Below are positions 8,019 to 16,469 of a DNA stretch of 20,855 bases, piece by piece. Location: assembly GCA_003427395.1 (NCBI GenBank), contig BFEA01000134.1, positions 506,103-526,957 on the forward strand, given 5' to 3'. The notes under the pieces are model-generated. The model worked only from the letters and a program-made list of their open reading frames with translations. It did not search any database and was not told the DNA's origin. The first letter of the stretch is position 1. Each line of letters opens with the position of its first letter. Both the position numbers and the translations under genes were made by a program. The stretch is from Chara braunii (lineage: Eukaryota > Streptophyta > Charophyceae > Charales > Characeae).

Positions 8019-8078
8019 AGTATGCCCTGAGTAAGGCCATTTGTACGTGCTAGTGTGAGTATGCCCTGAGTAAGGCCA
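8019..8078. repeat. 21-bp direct repeat spanning the right end of the 2.8-kb element
   Basis: AGTATGCCCTGAGTAAGGCCA occurs at 8019-8039 and 8058-8078, 39 bases apart. The second copy straddles the element boundary (AGTATGCCC inside, TGAGTAAGGCCA outside). The first copy therefore contains host sequence inside the element, evidence of a tandem duplication across the junction. Confidence 0.85.
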
Positions 8079-8144
8079 ACTCTCCACAAACACGTCCATA
8101 TTCGGGCATTGAGGAAACTCAACGCTGCTAGTGGGACTCGGCCC

Positions 8145-8202
8145 CAGGGGCCATGCTAATCTCCTCTGTATCGTTGCGATTTTAACGGATGTCCCGAAGG
8201 AC
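8145..8202 (-). pseudogene. U6: U6 snRNA retropseudogene, 5' part
   Basis: Reading the minus strand from 8202 gives GTCCTTCGGGACATCCG, then TTAAAATCGCAACGATACAG and AGGAGATTAGCATGGCCCCTG. This is the 5' stem-loop, the region around the ACAGAGA box and the AGC triad of U6 snRNA. The ACAGAGA box is altered to ACAGAGG. The copy stops at CAG (8145-8147), where a TIR element is inserted, and resumes at 5182. The two parts join to about 93 nt, close to the usual 102 nt of plant U6. It is not functional: it is split by 3 kb, lacks its normal 3' end and shows no U6 promoter. Confidence 0.9.
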
Positions 8203-8470
8203 CTGTTTTTCTTTTTGGGAGAATGGCTATGGATCACGAACACCGGACAGGAAGGAACCAGCCCTAAAAGGACCATAACCGTTCTCACCATTTTTGAAAA
8301 AAAAAAAAAAAAACCATAAAAAAGGAAAGGAAGAAAAGGGGCAACATCTAGCAGTTCTCGAAACTGGCCAAAAAGAAAAGAGAAAAAAAAAAAGAAACAG
8401 GGTAAAAAAAGCCTCCGCTAAATCTGCATTCGAGAGACTCCATAGAACGGGCCACAGCCTCAACCCCCCG

Positions 8471-8649
8471 GGGCCATGTCCCACTTGTCAAGGTTTTGTT
8501 CCGGTTTCAAGTGTACATGGCTCCTTGCCATCCGATCTGGAAATCTCACGGCTTTAGTGTGACCACGTTGAAAAGTACAAGAAACATAAACTAAGCCCTA
8601 GGTAAGTACACGAAACATAAACTAAGCCCTAGGTAGTGGGTCACGGCCC
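8471..8649. mobile_element. 179-bp TIR element (MITE)
   Basis: Left end GGGCCATGTCCCACTTG, reversed right end GGGCCGTGACCCACTACC, flanked by CCG at 8468-8470 and 8650-8652. The ends belong to the same pattern as the elements around 5183 and 14020. A 31-bp tandem duplication fills the right half. Confidence 0.65.
8573..8634. repeat. Two tandem copies of a 31-bp unit
   Basis: AAGTACAAGAAACATAAACT continuing to AAGCCCTAGGT (8573-8603) is repeated at 8604-8634 with one change (ACAAG to ACACG). Confidence 0.9.
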
Positions 8650-9054
8650 CCGCTAAACTTGCACATTCTGAAACTCAAAGAATGACATGGACGCCACTTT
8701 ATCCTTTCTGCAACTTTCTTGCCTAGTACTTCAAAAAAAAAAAGAAAAAAAATGTTTCCCCAAAAAAGGAAGGTCGACCACCTGTGAATTGAGTGATCAG
8801 TCGTGCCTGGCAATTGATGAAATGAACAGCAGAGGGTTGAGTGAGTAGGTAAGAAAAAAAAAAAAAAAAAAAAGTAGTAGGCCGTTGTCAGCAGCAGCAG
8901 ACTCAGAGCAGAGCACACCACAAAAGGAGAAATAGAAGTACCCCTTCCCTTCTCCAACCCCTCCCCCTCTCCCCTCCCCCCCCAACAAAAAAAGGGGCCC
9001 CCCAAAGAAAACGAGCCCAAGTACAGCGATCGTGACTCCTCATTCCGGCTATCA
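8650..9054. other. Low-complexity stretch without a gene
   Basis: Contains A runs at about 8732-8751 and 8850-8872 and a C-rich stretch at 8941-9003. The frames give Phe-rich or Gly-rich strings typical of homopolymers. No gene is supported. Confidence 0.5.
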
Positions 9055-9113
9055 ACGAGTGCCTAGTAACTGGCCTCTACAACACCCTGGACTTCAAAAA
9101 AAAAAAAAAAAAA
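9055..9113 (+). mobile_element. A-tailed SINE end, same family as the inverted repeat at 20227-20488
   Basis: GTAACTGGCCTCTACAACAC, then CCTGGACTTC and 22 A followed by CAACAACAACAA. The sequence matches both outer arms of the 20227-20488 unit (TGACTGGCCTCTACAACACC-ATG-GGAC). Its presence elsewhere with its own A tail shows that this is a dispersed retroposed family. Confidence 0.6.
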
Positions 9114-9389
9114 AAACAACAACAACAATGAAAAGAACCAGCGAAATCCTTAAACCACCACAGTAGCACTGGAGTGGCCTCCTCGTAGTACTCGGAAGCG
9201 GATCATGTCGGAAGCAATTATGAACAAACTTTAGAGAAGCTTCGTTACAAAGCATAATAGAGAACGAGAGCCTCGAAAAGTGCCACCTCCACGCCGGGCC
9301 TATTGACAAAAACCCACCTCACTTAAACACATATACCGTCGCCAATGCCACGATAGCCATCTCTCCCAAGTAAGAGACAAGGTAGATGG

Positions 9390-9672
9390 AAGTGGATTCC
9401 ATCTACCTGTTTCATCCGCCTACTTACGGACTCATCAGGATGGCTTGTGGCTTGCTCGCAATGAACAATTCTGCCGAAAGAGACCTGAAGCCTTGCCTCT
9501 TACTGGTTTCATCCGCCTAGTACTTACATGAACCATGCCCAAAACCTCAAATCGGCCCAGGGCCTTCCCAAATCCACATATTTTGCGGATGAAACCGGAA
9601 AGAGACCTGAAGCCTTGCCTCTTACCGGGCTCGTGGATTTTCCATCTACGGATTTCATCCGCCTACTTATAT
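9390..9672. repeat. Direct repeats with TTTCATCCGCCTA core
   Basis: GTGGATT-CCATCTAC followed by TTTCATCCGCCTACTTA occurs at about 9392-9426 and 9632-9668. A third TTTCATCCGCCTA lies at 9508 and an inverted GCGGATGAAAC at 9585. GAAAGAGACCTGAAGCCTTG occurs near 9477 and again near 9598. The arrangement is a degenerate composite array, not coding. Confidence 0.7.
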
Positions 9673-9776
9673 GTGTTTGTCGGCTGCGGTACTTCGTCTT
9701 TTCTTGCCTATTTCGAACTAAACGAAAAATAAGAAAAAATGAGGGTGCGTTGTGTTCGGGGGAAGAAGGTAGTATT

Positions 9777-9925
9777 GTCTTCCGGAAGCACGGGGTCTAC
9801 GGTCTTCACCCGCATAGAACACCCGGTCATTATATCTATATCTGGACTGAAAACTGCACCAGATATGCTATAATGACCGGGCGTTCTATTCGGCTGAAGC
9901 CGGTAGTACCAGGGAAGATTAAAGC
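9777..9925. repeat. Imperfect inverted repeat (hairpin)
   Basis: Left arm 9777-9853 and right arm 9864-9925 mirror each other through CTTCA-CCG-ATAGAAC and CCCGGTCATTATA to ATATCTGG, around a loop of about 10-12 bases. Substitutions and small indels interrupt the pairing. It could be an old fold-back element; no target duplication is visible. Confidence 0.75.
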
Positions 9926-10561
9926 ACCAGTACACCACACATTGGCCCACAGGTGTGAGCACGAAACCCGCACCACTTCAGAGGCTGCCGATTTTTTTTT
10001 TCAACGGCGCCCCACGCTGCGAGTTTTGCTTGTGGCGACAAAAACTTTCAGTGCAAGGCTGGGGCCGTGTACTTGCGGTTTAAGGCAATGTATCCTCAGA
10101 TCCGAAGGGCAGTTATCGCTAAGAAGCTGTTGCTTTCCGGCTCTGACCAAATCGGACCGGGTCGGCCCTGTCGGAGATCTTCTCTTCGGGGATCTTCTTC
10201 CGTTCCTGGGCCAGAGTTACTGTACCTGGAATGGATGGGGGGACCAGGCGCCACCTGCGGTTAGCGCTCACGCGCAAACTCGCCGCGGCAGTCACGGTGG
10301 TACGAGCTACCGTAAATGTCTCACTTACCGTCGTGCCGCTCAACTACCATAGCAATGCCATCATGATGGCGGAAGGGCAAGGAAGTCTCCCCTCATCCCG
10401 AGGGGGAAACAGCCTCTGTAGAGGCCCGTCTTCCCTCCCCAGAGCGGCGTGGTAACCCCAAGCCGTTCCCATGCTGAGAAGCAATTACCGGCGAATTTAC
10501 CGCAGTAGTCAACAGAGCATGTTTGGTGAATTTTTGCCCTCAGCGATGCTGCTGTGCCACT
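9926..10561. other. Stretch without a recognised gene
   Basis: A 274-codon frame covers 9528-10352, but it runs through the repeats and hairpin described above, resembles no family, and has no supporting structure. I see no RNA gene or TIR here. Confidence 0.5.
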
Positions 10562-10658
10562 CCGGGCCGTGGTCCCATTAGCAAAGAGCATCGCATTGAA
10601 TGCCTGAATCTGGATGTGTTCGAGGACAGGAGCAGGAAATCGAGATGGAACTGCTTTT

Positions 10659-11826
10659 AACAGGAACAAGCCCTCAAGGGGGCCTATCAGACATCACATG
10701 ATCTGGGATAAGGCCCCCAGCAAGCCCAGTGCCCGTCCTAAGTGAAGGCGGGCCTGAATATTCGTCAGAGGCAAAATTCGACATTTCCATATGTGGGCAT
10801 TCAGGCTCTCGCAGCACGCCAGTTGGTTGGGTAGATGTGTGAGCCTCACAAAGCTGCGTCATACGGTTGGCCCAGGCCTTGACAGTTGCGCCTGGGCACA
10901 TATAACAAAGCAGGGCCGATATATTGGGAAGCAGGCCATTGGCCTTTGCAAAAAACAGTACTGCCGACGCACCTGCCTGGGAGCCCTGCACAGATGCAGC
11001 AAACAGACCAACTCCGGAGACTCAGGCCGTGCCCAACTGAAAAGGGCCCAGGCCCTCAACTGTAGTCTCGGGCCTGGGCGCAGGGTCTGAGGCCCAACTG
11101 GAAGCTACTGAAAGCTTCCAGCCAGGCCACACGCAGCAGCCAGGAGGCTGCCATTTCCATAGAAGAAGTGAGGCAGCCCAGGCCAGGCATTCTGGCCAGT
11201 GCAGGCCATGCGGAAGTGCAGCTGCACTATTGCTTGATGCTGCGCTGCTGCCAAGGGCGCTGACGGGGCGCGTAGTGGTGAAGTGGGGCTCTGCAGGGCA
11301 GCGGGGTGCAGGCAGCCATAGCCGGTCTGCCGGGCGCAGGCGGCCATAGCCGGGCTGCTGGGCGCCAGGGGGTACAGCGGGTGATCTGGTGGTCTTCAGG
11401 GAAGGAGGCGAGTGTGGGATAAGCAAGGTCTGATTGAGGGTGACGAGATACGTACCTGGTGCATGAAGAGAGGTCGGCTATGGAGTTGACAGTCGTGTAC
11501 ATTGGTCTTCGAGAATCGAAGTGAGCCTGTTGCGTGAACCAGCTGTAGGTTGGATAGTCGGGCAGAGTAGGTTGGGCGTTGGGTGCCAGACAGAGAGGAG
11601 CGACTTTGGATACTGTGTTGGTGTGGCCTACGGGCTTGAACATTGGCTCATCACTTCATTGTTTTTTTTTGTTTTGTTTTTTTTTGTTCTTTTTTTTCCA
11701 TTGTAATGCTCTATATGGATGGTTTCTCGGTGCATTTTGTACTCTCTGCTTGGATACGACTACCTGGACATCTGTGTGATTTTGCAACTTGGTTTGCTGT
11801 ATATAGTCCGCACTCATATTCCTTGC
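10659..11826. other. 1.2-kb insertion of unknown nature
   Basis: This sequence interrupts the small TIR element. It is GC-rich at 10680-11460, then T-rich at 11660-11700. Ends (AACAGGAACAAG and, reversed, TTGCAAGGAATATG) are only loosely similar. The flanking TTTT may be a target duplication or chance. No frame resembles a transposase or reverse transcriptase. Confidence 0.4.
11309..11364. repeat. Two tandem copies of a 28-bp unit
   Basis: CAGGCAGCCATAGCCGGTCT-GCCGGGCG is followed by CAGGCGGCCATAGCCGGGCT-GCTGGGCG, with four differences. Confidence 0.85.
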
Positions 11827-11963
11827 AATTTTCTGTATCTCTGCATAAAACATATTAGCCAGATTAAGGATTTCTATCCTATCCCCTTTGCTAGTGGGAC
11901 CATGGCCCCGGTGACTCCCGTGCTGGGAGTTCCCTGCCGTGAGATGCTGAAGCTGTTGCAGGG

Positions 11964-13965
11964 TTTTTTTTTTTTTTTTTTTTTTTTTTCAGACTTCCCT
12001 CTTGAAATGCAAAAAGGGAGTTTGTCTCAAAGTAGCAAAATCCAGAAGTGGGAGGGATACCTGGCCCTCTCAGTGCGAAGCTGCCTGATTGGAAGGGAGT
12101 AAGCTAGGCCTAGGTGGAAAGTCGCACAACAGTTCTGAGTAGAAGAGAGAGTTCCTGTCTGTGAACCCGTCCCAGCGAAAAGGGGTGGACCATTTCTTTT
12201 GGAATTGATCTTTAGCTACGTCTGACATAGTATCCTGACGCTTGATTCTGACCCATTCTGCCATAATATCTAATCTAATTGCGTGTTTGAACTGAGAGAA
12301 CAGGGACGGGAGTGAAGATTTGGACCCAAGAAAAAGCCTATCTCTTCTGGCAATCCAGATGAACCAGAAAGCCCTTAGTCTGAAAAACTGGGCGACAGAT
12401 CCCATCTGCCGTTTGCTGATATCTGGGTTCAATCTGCCTGTGATGACGAAGTCCTGATTCCAAAAGCCTGCAGAGCCGTATGCATCCATCCACAGCGAAT
12501 TTAGGCTGTCCCAAAATCCTCTGGCAATGGCACATTCCCACCATAAGTGTAACCAATCCTCTAGGCATGGGTGTGGGCATGCAGTACACAGTGTAGAGAT
12601 GTCCATGCCCTTCTCTGAGCACCATTGTGAAGTCGGGACACATGAGTGCAGATGCATCCATTGGAGACCCCCTACTTTGGTCTCAAGAGAGGAGATAATG
12701 ATGTGAATAAAGAACATTAGCCATTTGGAGGATAGAGGTTGGAGCTTAAGAGCAGAAAGTCTGCGTTGCCAGTTCAGGATAAGGCCTGTTTGCAGGGAGT
12801 GGGCGTCCGAGAAGAGGGAGTATCCTAACTGCGAAGAGTACTCTCTGATAGGCATGTTGGTGCTGGTGCCATTGACCTGTGAGACTTTCAAACCGTATTT
12901 GCATACATCTGCTTTCCATTTGCTGATTGGGATGGCGGCCATGATTATTTGACTGTCGGGGCGACCCTGTGCATCTTTTGAATGTTGAACCCTTACTCCA
13001 TCCATCTCCGATATAGTAACTTGCTGTGTGTCCCCAGTTTGTCTCAGTCTGCCTCCGACGAGGGACCATTCTGAAGCTTCTGTTGTGCCATCTCCGTTAA
13101 CCTTGTCGACCCTGAGAAATTTGTCCTCCGAGAGGGGGACTTTGAACCATTGATCCTCCCTGAAACCCTTGTCTGTTTGCTGGAGGATATGTAGCCAATT
13201 GCAGGGAATGGCTGCTATAATTTCTTCCAGGTGTTCTGCTTGACGTTGTAGACCAGTGAGTTGCTGCTGAAGGTCCCTAGCGGTTTTCCAGCTCATGGCC
13301 TCCTCGTCCCAGATATGACGAAACAGCCAAACGCCCCTCTGCATCCATTTGAGGCCGAAATTGCCTGCTGATTTGGCTACCGAAAAGGGGAGCCCAGCCT
13401 TGTTACGGATTAGGGGGTTTTCAAAGAGACAAGTGTTCAGAACCTCGATTCGGGTGGTAGGGTCAGTTAGCATTTGGGGGAGCATTTTCGACCAGGCTTT
13501 GAGAATGCTGTTCCACGTGTTAGTGGAGGGTCTGTTAGTGAAAGGGCGCATCAGCAGGGCACTCCAGACCGCCTCCGGGTCTGAGAGTTGCCATTCCTTA
13601 GCCAGAGAGTATTGGGAAGACTGATCCAAGGCTGGTCTTCTGTGGATGTCAAGGCTCGGACCGGCCACTTGGCCAGCAGAACACGGTTCTGGATCTCTGG
13701 GTCTAGGATACCTAGACCTCCTGTTGTTCTTTTCTCTGTGATCTTATTCCAACTTACTTTGCTAAGGACCGATTCTGCTTCTGAGTTACCTTCTTCTGAG
13801 TTACCTTTCCATAGCAGTAGTGTGATGAGGCACCTGATGTTAGAGAAAGAGTTAGTGGAGGGGGATCTGATGGAAAGGATGTACCTTTCCATTGCAGGTA
13901 TATTTCAGACACTCGTCTGGCCTCTCATTCTTCTGGAAATGGAATCACTCAGGTTTTAAATTATT
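11964..13965 (-). mobile_element. LINE retrotransposon copy, 5' truncated, antisense
   Basis: On the minus strand the copy starts near 13965, codes for the C-terminal half of a LINE ORF2, and ends about 80 bases after the stop codon in 26 A (T run 11964-11989). Loss of the 5' part with an intact 3' end and A tail is the usual result of target-primed reverse transcription. I found no convincing target duplication next to the tail, so the exact 5' edge is uncertain by tens of bases. Confidence 0.82.
12070..13892 (-). pseudogene. LINE ORF2 C-terminal region (post-RT domain and zinc knuckle)
   Basis: The protein would be the C-terminal part of the endonuclease/reverse transcriptase polyprotein that copies LINE RNA at the nicked target. 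The first frame (13892-13551) holds the post-RT segment LSKVSWNKITEKRTTGGLGI and NRVLLAKW, the standard W-GGLGI-N-LL-KW signature. One frameshift near 13600-13660 leads into an open frame of 532 codons (13668-12070). That frame carries CTACPHPCLEDWLHLWWEC, a C-x2-C-x9-H-x4-C knuckle, then FWFIWIARRDRLF, a usual C-terminal element. The catalytic RT core and endonuclease are missing. The long uninterrupted frame suggests a younger copy than the two LINE remnants to the right. It cannot be autonomous. Confidence 0.85.
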
Positions 13966-14019
13966 AAATTTATTGAAGCCTCACACTAAATTTACACATC
14001 ACCCCGAATGTCTACTCTG

Positions 14020-14186
14020 GGCCGAGGTCCCACTAGAAACTGGGAGTGGATTGAACGCCTGAATCTTGCCGCGTTTGTGGACAAGTGCAGAAAATCGAGA
14101 TTGAACTCCTTTTTCTGCATCTCTGCCTAAAACACGCCCAGATTCAGGATCTTAATCCAATCCCCGTTGCTAGTGGGACCATGCTC
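14020..14186. mobile_element. 167-bp TIR element (fold-back MITE)
   Basis: Left end GGCCGAGGTCCCACTAG, reversed right end GAGCATGGTCCCACTAGC, with CTG outside both (14017-14019 and 14187-14189). Inverted copies of GATTGAACGCCTGAATCT and GATTAAGATCCTGAATCT extend the arms inward. It is the intact relative of the split units at 5183-8144 and 10565-11907. Confidence 0.7.
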
Positions 14187-14348
14187 CTGGAGTTTCCGCC
14201 CTTCCATCCTTAGTTAGAATTCGCTATTGTTCTGTTTTTGTCCCATTCGGGCCTCATTATTAATTAATCATTCCTTTTTGTTTCGTCCGTTCGACCGCGA
14301 TTCACCATCTGAACACAGGGAAAAAAAAAAAAAAAAAAAAAAAAAAAC

Positions 14349-14893
14349 TCATCTCAAGCGTCATTCCCACTAGCATCGAGTAAATCGGTGTGTGGCGTTC
14401 TTTTCTCATTTAAAAACGCATAAACAATGCTTTTATCATTTACACGAATGCAAAGAAAAGGACCCAAAAAACGAAAAATTACGGGGCCTGACATAGACAT
14501 CATGACAGAACTTCAGTGCATCCACACTTCCACCAACCCGGTACATCTGCATGCGACCTTCCCGCCGGCCTGTTCGCAGTCTTCCACGGAAATCTCAATA
14601 TTCTCTATTTTACCACATAAAAAAAAGAAAACAACATCGATGCAAAAACGCCCCCCCCTGGGACCTCCCTAATATTGCAGCTTCGCGCCAACGCAAAGTG
14701 GCTAGCTAAATGGGCAAAAAAATGAAAATGAAACTCTTCTATTGGCCGGCGGACAGATACCTTAACGAAATCTGTCCTTATCTCCCTGCGCCAACGATAC
14801 ACAAAAGGATCAACGGTCGCCGGATGTCACCTTTCGCCACACGTGGTTGAAAACCATGGAGCCATAGCGTAAATCGATGGTAGTGGGACGAGG
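14349..14893. mobile_element. Probable TIR element, about 545 bp
   Basis: TCCCACTAGCATCGAGTAAA at 14365 is mirrored by a sequence reading TCCCACTACCATCGATTTA at 14887-14869 on the other strand, and the outer bases (CGTCAT against CCTCG) are partly alike. The pattern matches the CCCACTA-containing ends of the other TIR elements. No matching 3-bp flank was found, so the boundaries are approximate. A run of 27 A lies immediately left (14321-14347). No coding sequence is seen. Confidence 0.45.
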
Positions 14894-15015
14894 CTCCTGG
14901 CGCTCTACATCCCACCCTAATCGCCACCCGGGACAAACAGGGTCCACGGCTCGAACCTGTCTTGCTGGTCTCTCTCCTCACTACCGACCTCTCCATCCGT
15001 CGGGACTTTCATGGA

Positions 15016-15366
15016 TTTTTTTTTTTAATTATTTTTTAGGAAAACTTGTCAACTTTATTAAATGAAAACATAGGCTCGAGGCCGAGGACCTCACAATTCA
15101 ACCCGGTGAACTCAAGACATGGCTTTCAGCCAGACCTATAGAATAGTAGGCAGGTAGTTAAGTAGGCAGTCAGTGAGAATGGCAACGACATGGCTACTAG
15201 CCGGTTAACGAAACTGAGTAAGGATCACAGCTCTCCGGGTGGAATTGTGAGGTCCCCGGCCTCGAAGACTTTTCGAAATATGAAATTTTGTTATGTTGTG
15301 TGAAAAAAAAAATAAAAAAAAATTGTCTTGTTGTGTGAAAAAAAAAAAAAAAAAAAAAAAAAAAAA
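15016..15366. mobile_element. Head-to-head pair of A-tailed SINE-like units
   Basis: Arms 15077-15106 and 15235-15264 are inverted copies (28 of 30 match) around GGACCTCACAATTC. The left side ends in a T-rich run and the right side in A runs (15303-15320 and 15338-15366), so both tails point outward. The 128-base spacer contains GACATGGCT...AGCC twice (15116 and 15187). The left unit is homologous to the SINE at 16203-16324. CAATTCAACCCGG appears again just after the A tail (15367-15379). Confidence 0.6.
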
Positions 15367-15443
15367 CAATTCAACCCGGAAATATGAACCAAGTCCAGAA
15401 GTCCTCTCTGAGTCACTGCAAACTCTCAAAATATCACTCCAAT

Positions 15444-16202
15444 CTAGTTTGCAGTTTGCCTATTTAAATGTGTCCTGAAAAAGTGAACTTGAGGCTCCAA
15501 AATTGAAAGGGAGAACCCCATTGCTGAATATCTATCCCTTTTGCCCCAAAGTTCCCCCAAAGTTCTCCAGTCTTCCCTGATTGGAAGATACAAAGTCTGG
15601 GACCTAGTAAGAACAGTTTCTTCCTGCAGAGCTAGTCGCATAACCAAGGAGCTATCAACAGTTGTCCCTTCAGGACTAATCTTAGCCAAAGCGCTCTTCA
15701 ACATCCATGTCTTCACAAACCAGTATCTTCCCCTTCTTGATCTCTGTCGGTATCGTTTCCAATCCACCTGAATAGTCAATTGTAGGGCCTATTTTTTGCC
15801 GTAGTTATCTGCTGCTGTATCGGCATCTTCACGTTTCCGAACACTAAGTCTTGTTCATTGCGAGGCTCAGCCTTCCATAACATCTCCATCAGTATGCCTC
15901 TGCAATCCAATGCTGCATAGCCCCAGCCTCCCTGGATTTTCGCAGCACCCGGTGTGCTGCACACAAAAGAACCCAGTACTCCGTCCACTCCCAGTCCCAG
16001 TCCTTCCCTACACCTCTCTCCCAGTGGGTTTTCCACCACATCCATAGTTTGTCTGCCAGAGGGCAGAACGATCCACACATGCCCAGTGGATTCCCAGCCC
16101 CAATTACACCGCAAGCAGGTCACATTTATATCCATTCCCCTTGGCTGTAGCCACAAGGCAGAAGCTGTTCCCAGCATAGACTGAATCCACATCAAACTTG
16201 CC
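15444..16202 (-). pseudogene. Decayed LINE ORF2 fragment with zinc knuckle
   Basis: On the minus strand a frame reads LMWIQSMLGTASALWLQPRG and then MDINVTCLRCNWGWESTGHVW. A one-base frameshift near 16066 follows, then CPLADKLWMWWKTHW. Together these give a C-x2-C-x8-H-x4-C knuckle followed by the usual WW segment. It closely matches the LINE fragment at 20519-20838 (NV-TC-RC-W-WES-HVW-CPLAD-W-WW) and less closely the LINE at 11964-13965. Downstream, a frame at 15779-15444 may be further LINE-derived sequence, but I cannot place it. The upstream side is cut by a SINE tail at 16203. Confidence 0.75.
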
Positions 16203-16324
16203 TTTTTTTTTTTTTTTTTCAATTTTTTTTTCTTTTTCAAATGAAGATTTGAGGCCGGGGTCCTCACAGTCTACCCGGAGTAACTGAACCGAACATGCTG
16301 AGAACCGGGCTCAGCGTCCCTTAT
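16203..16324 (-). mobile_element. SINE-like insertion in the LINE remnant (copy S2)
   Basis: The minus strand reads TAAGGGACGCTGAGCCCGGT, TCTCAGCATGTTCGG, then GGGTAGACTGTGAGGACCCC and GGCCTCAAATCTTC, ending in an A-rich tail (T run 16203-16220). GCTGAG-CCCGGTT-CTCAGC is a perfect hairpin (16297-16315). Its 3' half matches the units at 15016-15366. It interrupts LINE coding sequence just before LMWIQSML. Confidence 0.6.
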
Positions 16325-16379
16325 GGGATGATGATGGTGATGCTAGTAATGATGGACTTCTAGTGACTCTTAGAAAAGT

Positions 16380-16438
16380 GTAAGATAGTAATTCCGATGA
16401 TGATGATAATGATGATGATGATGATGATGGTGATTAGT
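16380..16438. repeat. GAT/ATG microsatellite
   Basis: GATGATGATGATAATGATGA and further GAT units to GGTGATTAG. A smaller ATGATGATGG cluster lies at 16327-16338. No gene. Confidence 0.85.
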
Positions 16439-16469
16439 ATATAAAAGAGACTATGCTATATCAACGATT

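Larger units (their letters stand above)
5248..8066. mobile_element. 2.8-kb TIR element nested in the 140-bp element
   Basis: The left end GGGCATACTCACACTAGCAC and the reversed right end (8044-8066) agree at 22 of 23 positions. The flanks are TGA (5245-5247) and TGA (8067-8069), a 3-bp target duplication. Removing the element restores the 140-bp unit. No frame inside resembles a transposase, so it is probably non-autonomous. Inside lie a SINE-like fragment, a 672-bp TIR element, a hairpin, a set of imperfect repeats (6445-6945) and about 900 bp of unrecognised sequence. A 3-bp duplication fits the PIF/Harbinger or CACTA superfamilies; I cannot choose between them. Confidence 0.78.
5183..8144. 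mobile_element. 140-bp TIR element inserted in the U6 copy, itself split by a larger element
   Basis: The ends are GGGCCAAGTCCCACTAG (left) and GGGCCGAGTCCCACTAG (right, reversed), flanked by the U6 bases CAG on both sides as a 3-bp duplication. Ignoring the nested element, the unit is 5183-5247 joined to 8070-8144, a fold-back of 140 bp. It contains inverted copies of TTTCCTCAA-GCC-GAAT and GGAC-TGTTTGTGG. It is non-autonomous. Related units lie at 10565-11907 and 14020-14186. Confidence 0.82.
10565..11907. mobile_element. Small TIR element split by a 1.2-kb insertion
   Basis: The left half (10565-10658) reads GGCCGTGGTCCCATTAGC and then TTGAATGCCTGAATCTGG and AAATCGAGAT-GAACT. The right half (about 11827-11907) reads TTTTCTGTATCTCTGCATAA down to GCTAGTGGGACCATGGCC. 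Together they follow the intact unit at 14020-14186 almost base by base. CCG flanks both outer ends (10562-10564 and 11908-11910). The interruption lies at the TTTT shared by both halves. Confidence 0.65.

Noticed and set aside
9528-10352. Longest plus-strand frame outside the LINE (274 codons)
   Set aside because: It runs through direct repeats and both arms of an inverted repeat, is not similar to anything I know, and the opposite strand is also open over much of it.
10659-11826. TIR transposon identity for the 1.2-kb insertion
   Set aside because: End similarity is limited to a few bases and could be chance.
11941-13980. Target duplication of the antisense LINE
   Set aside because: The sequence beside the T run (CTGTTGCAGGG) does not recur at the 5' end; short matches such as CAGG-TTTT are not convincing.
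15444-15779. Separate 111-codon minus-strand gene
   Set aside because: It lies directly downstream of LINE zinc-knuckle sequence and has no recognised family; it is more likely LINE-derived or chance.
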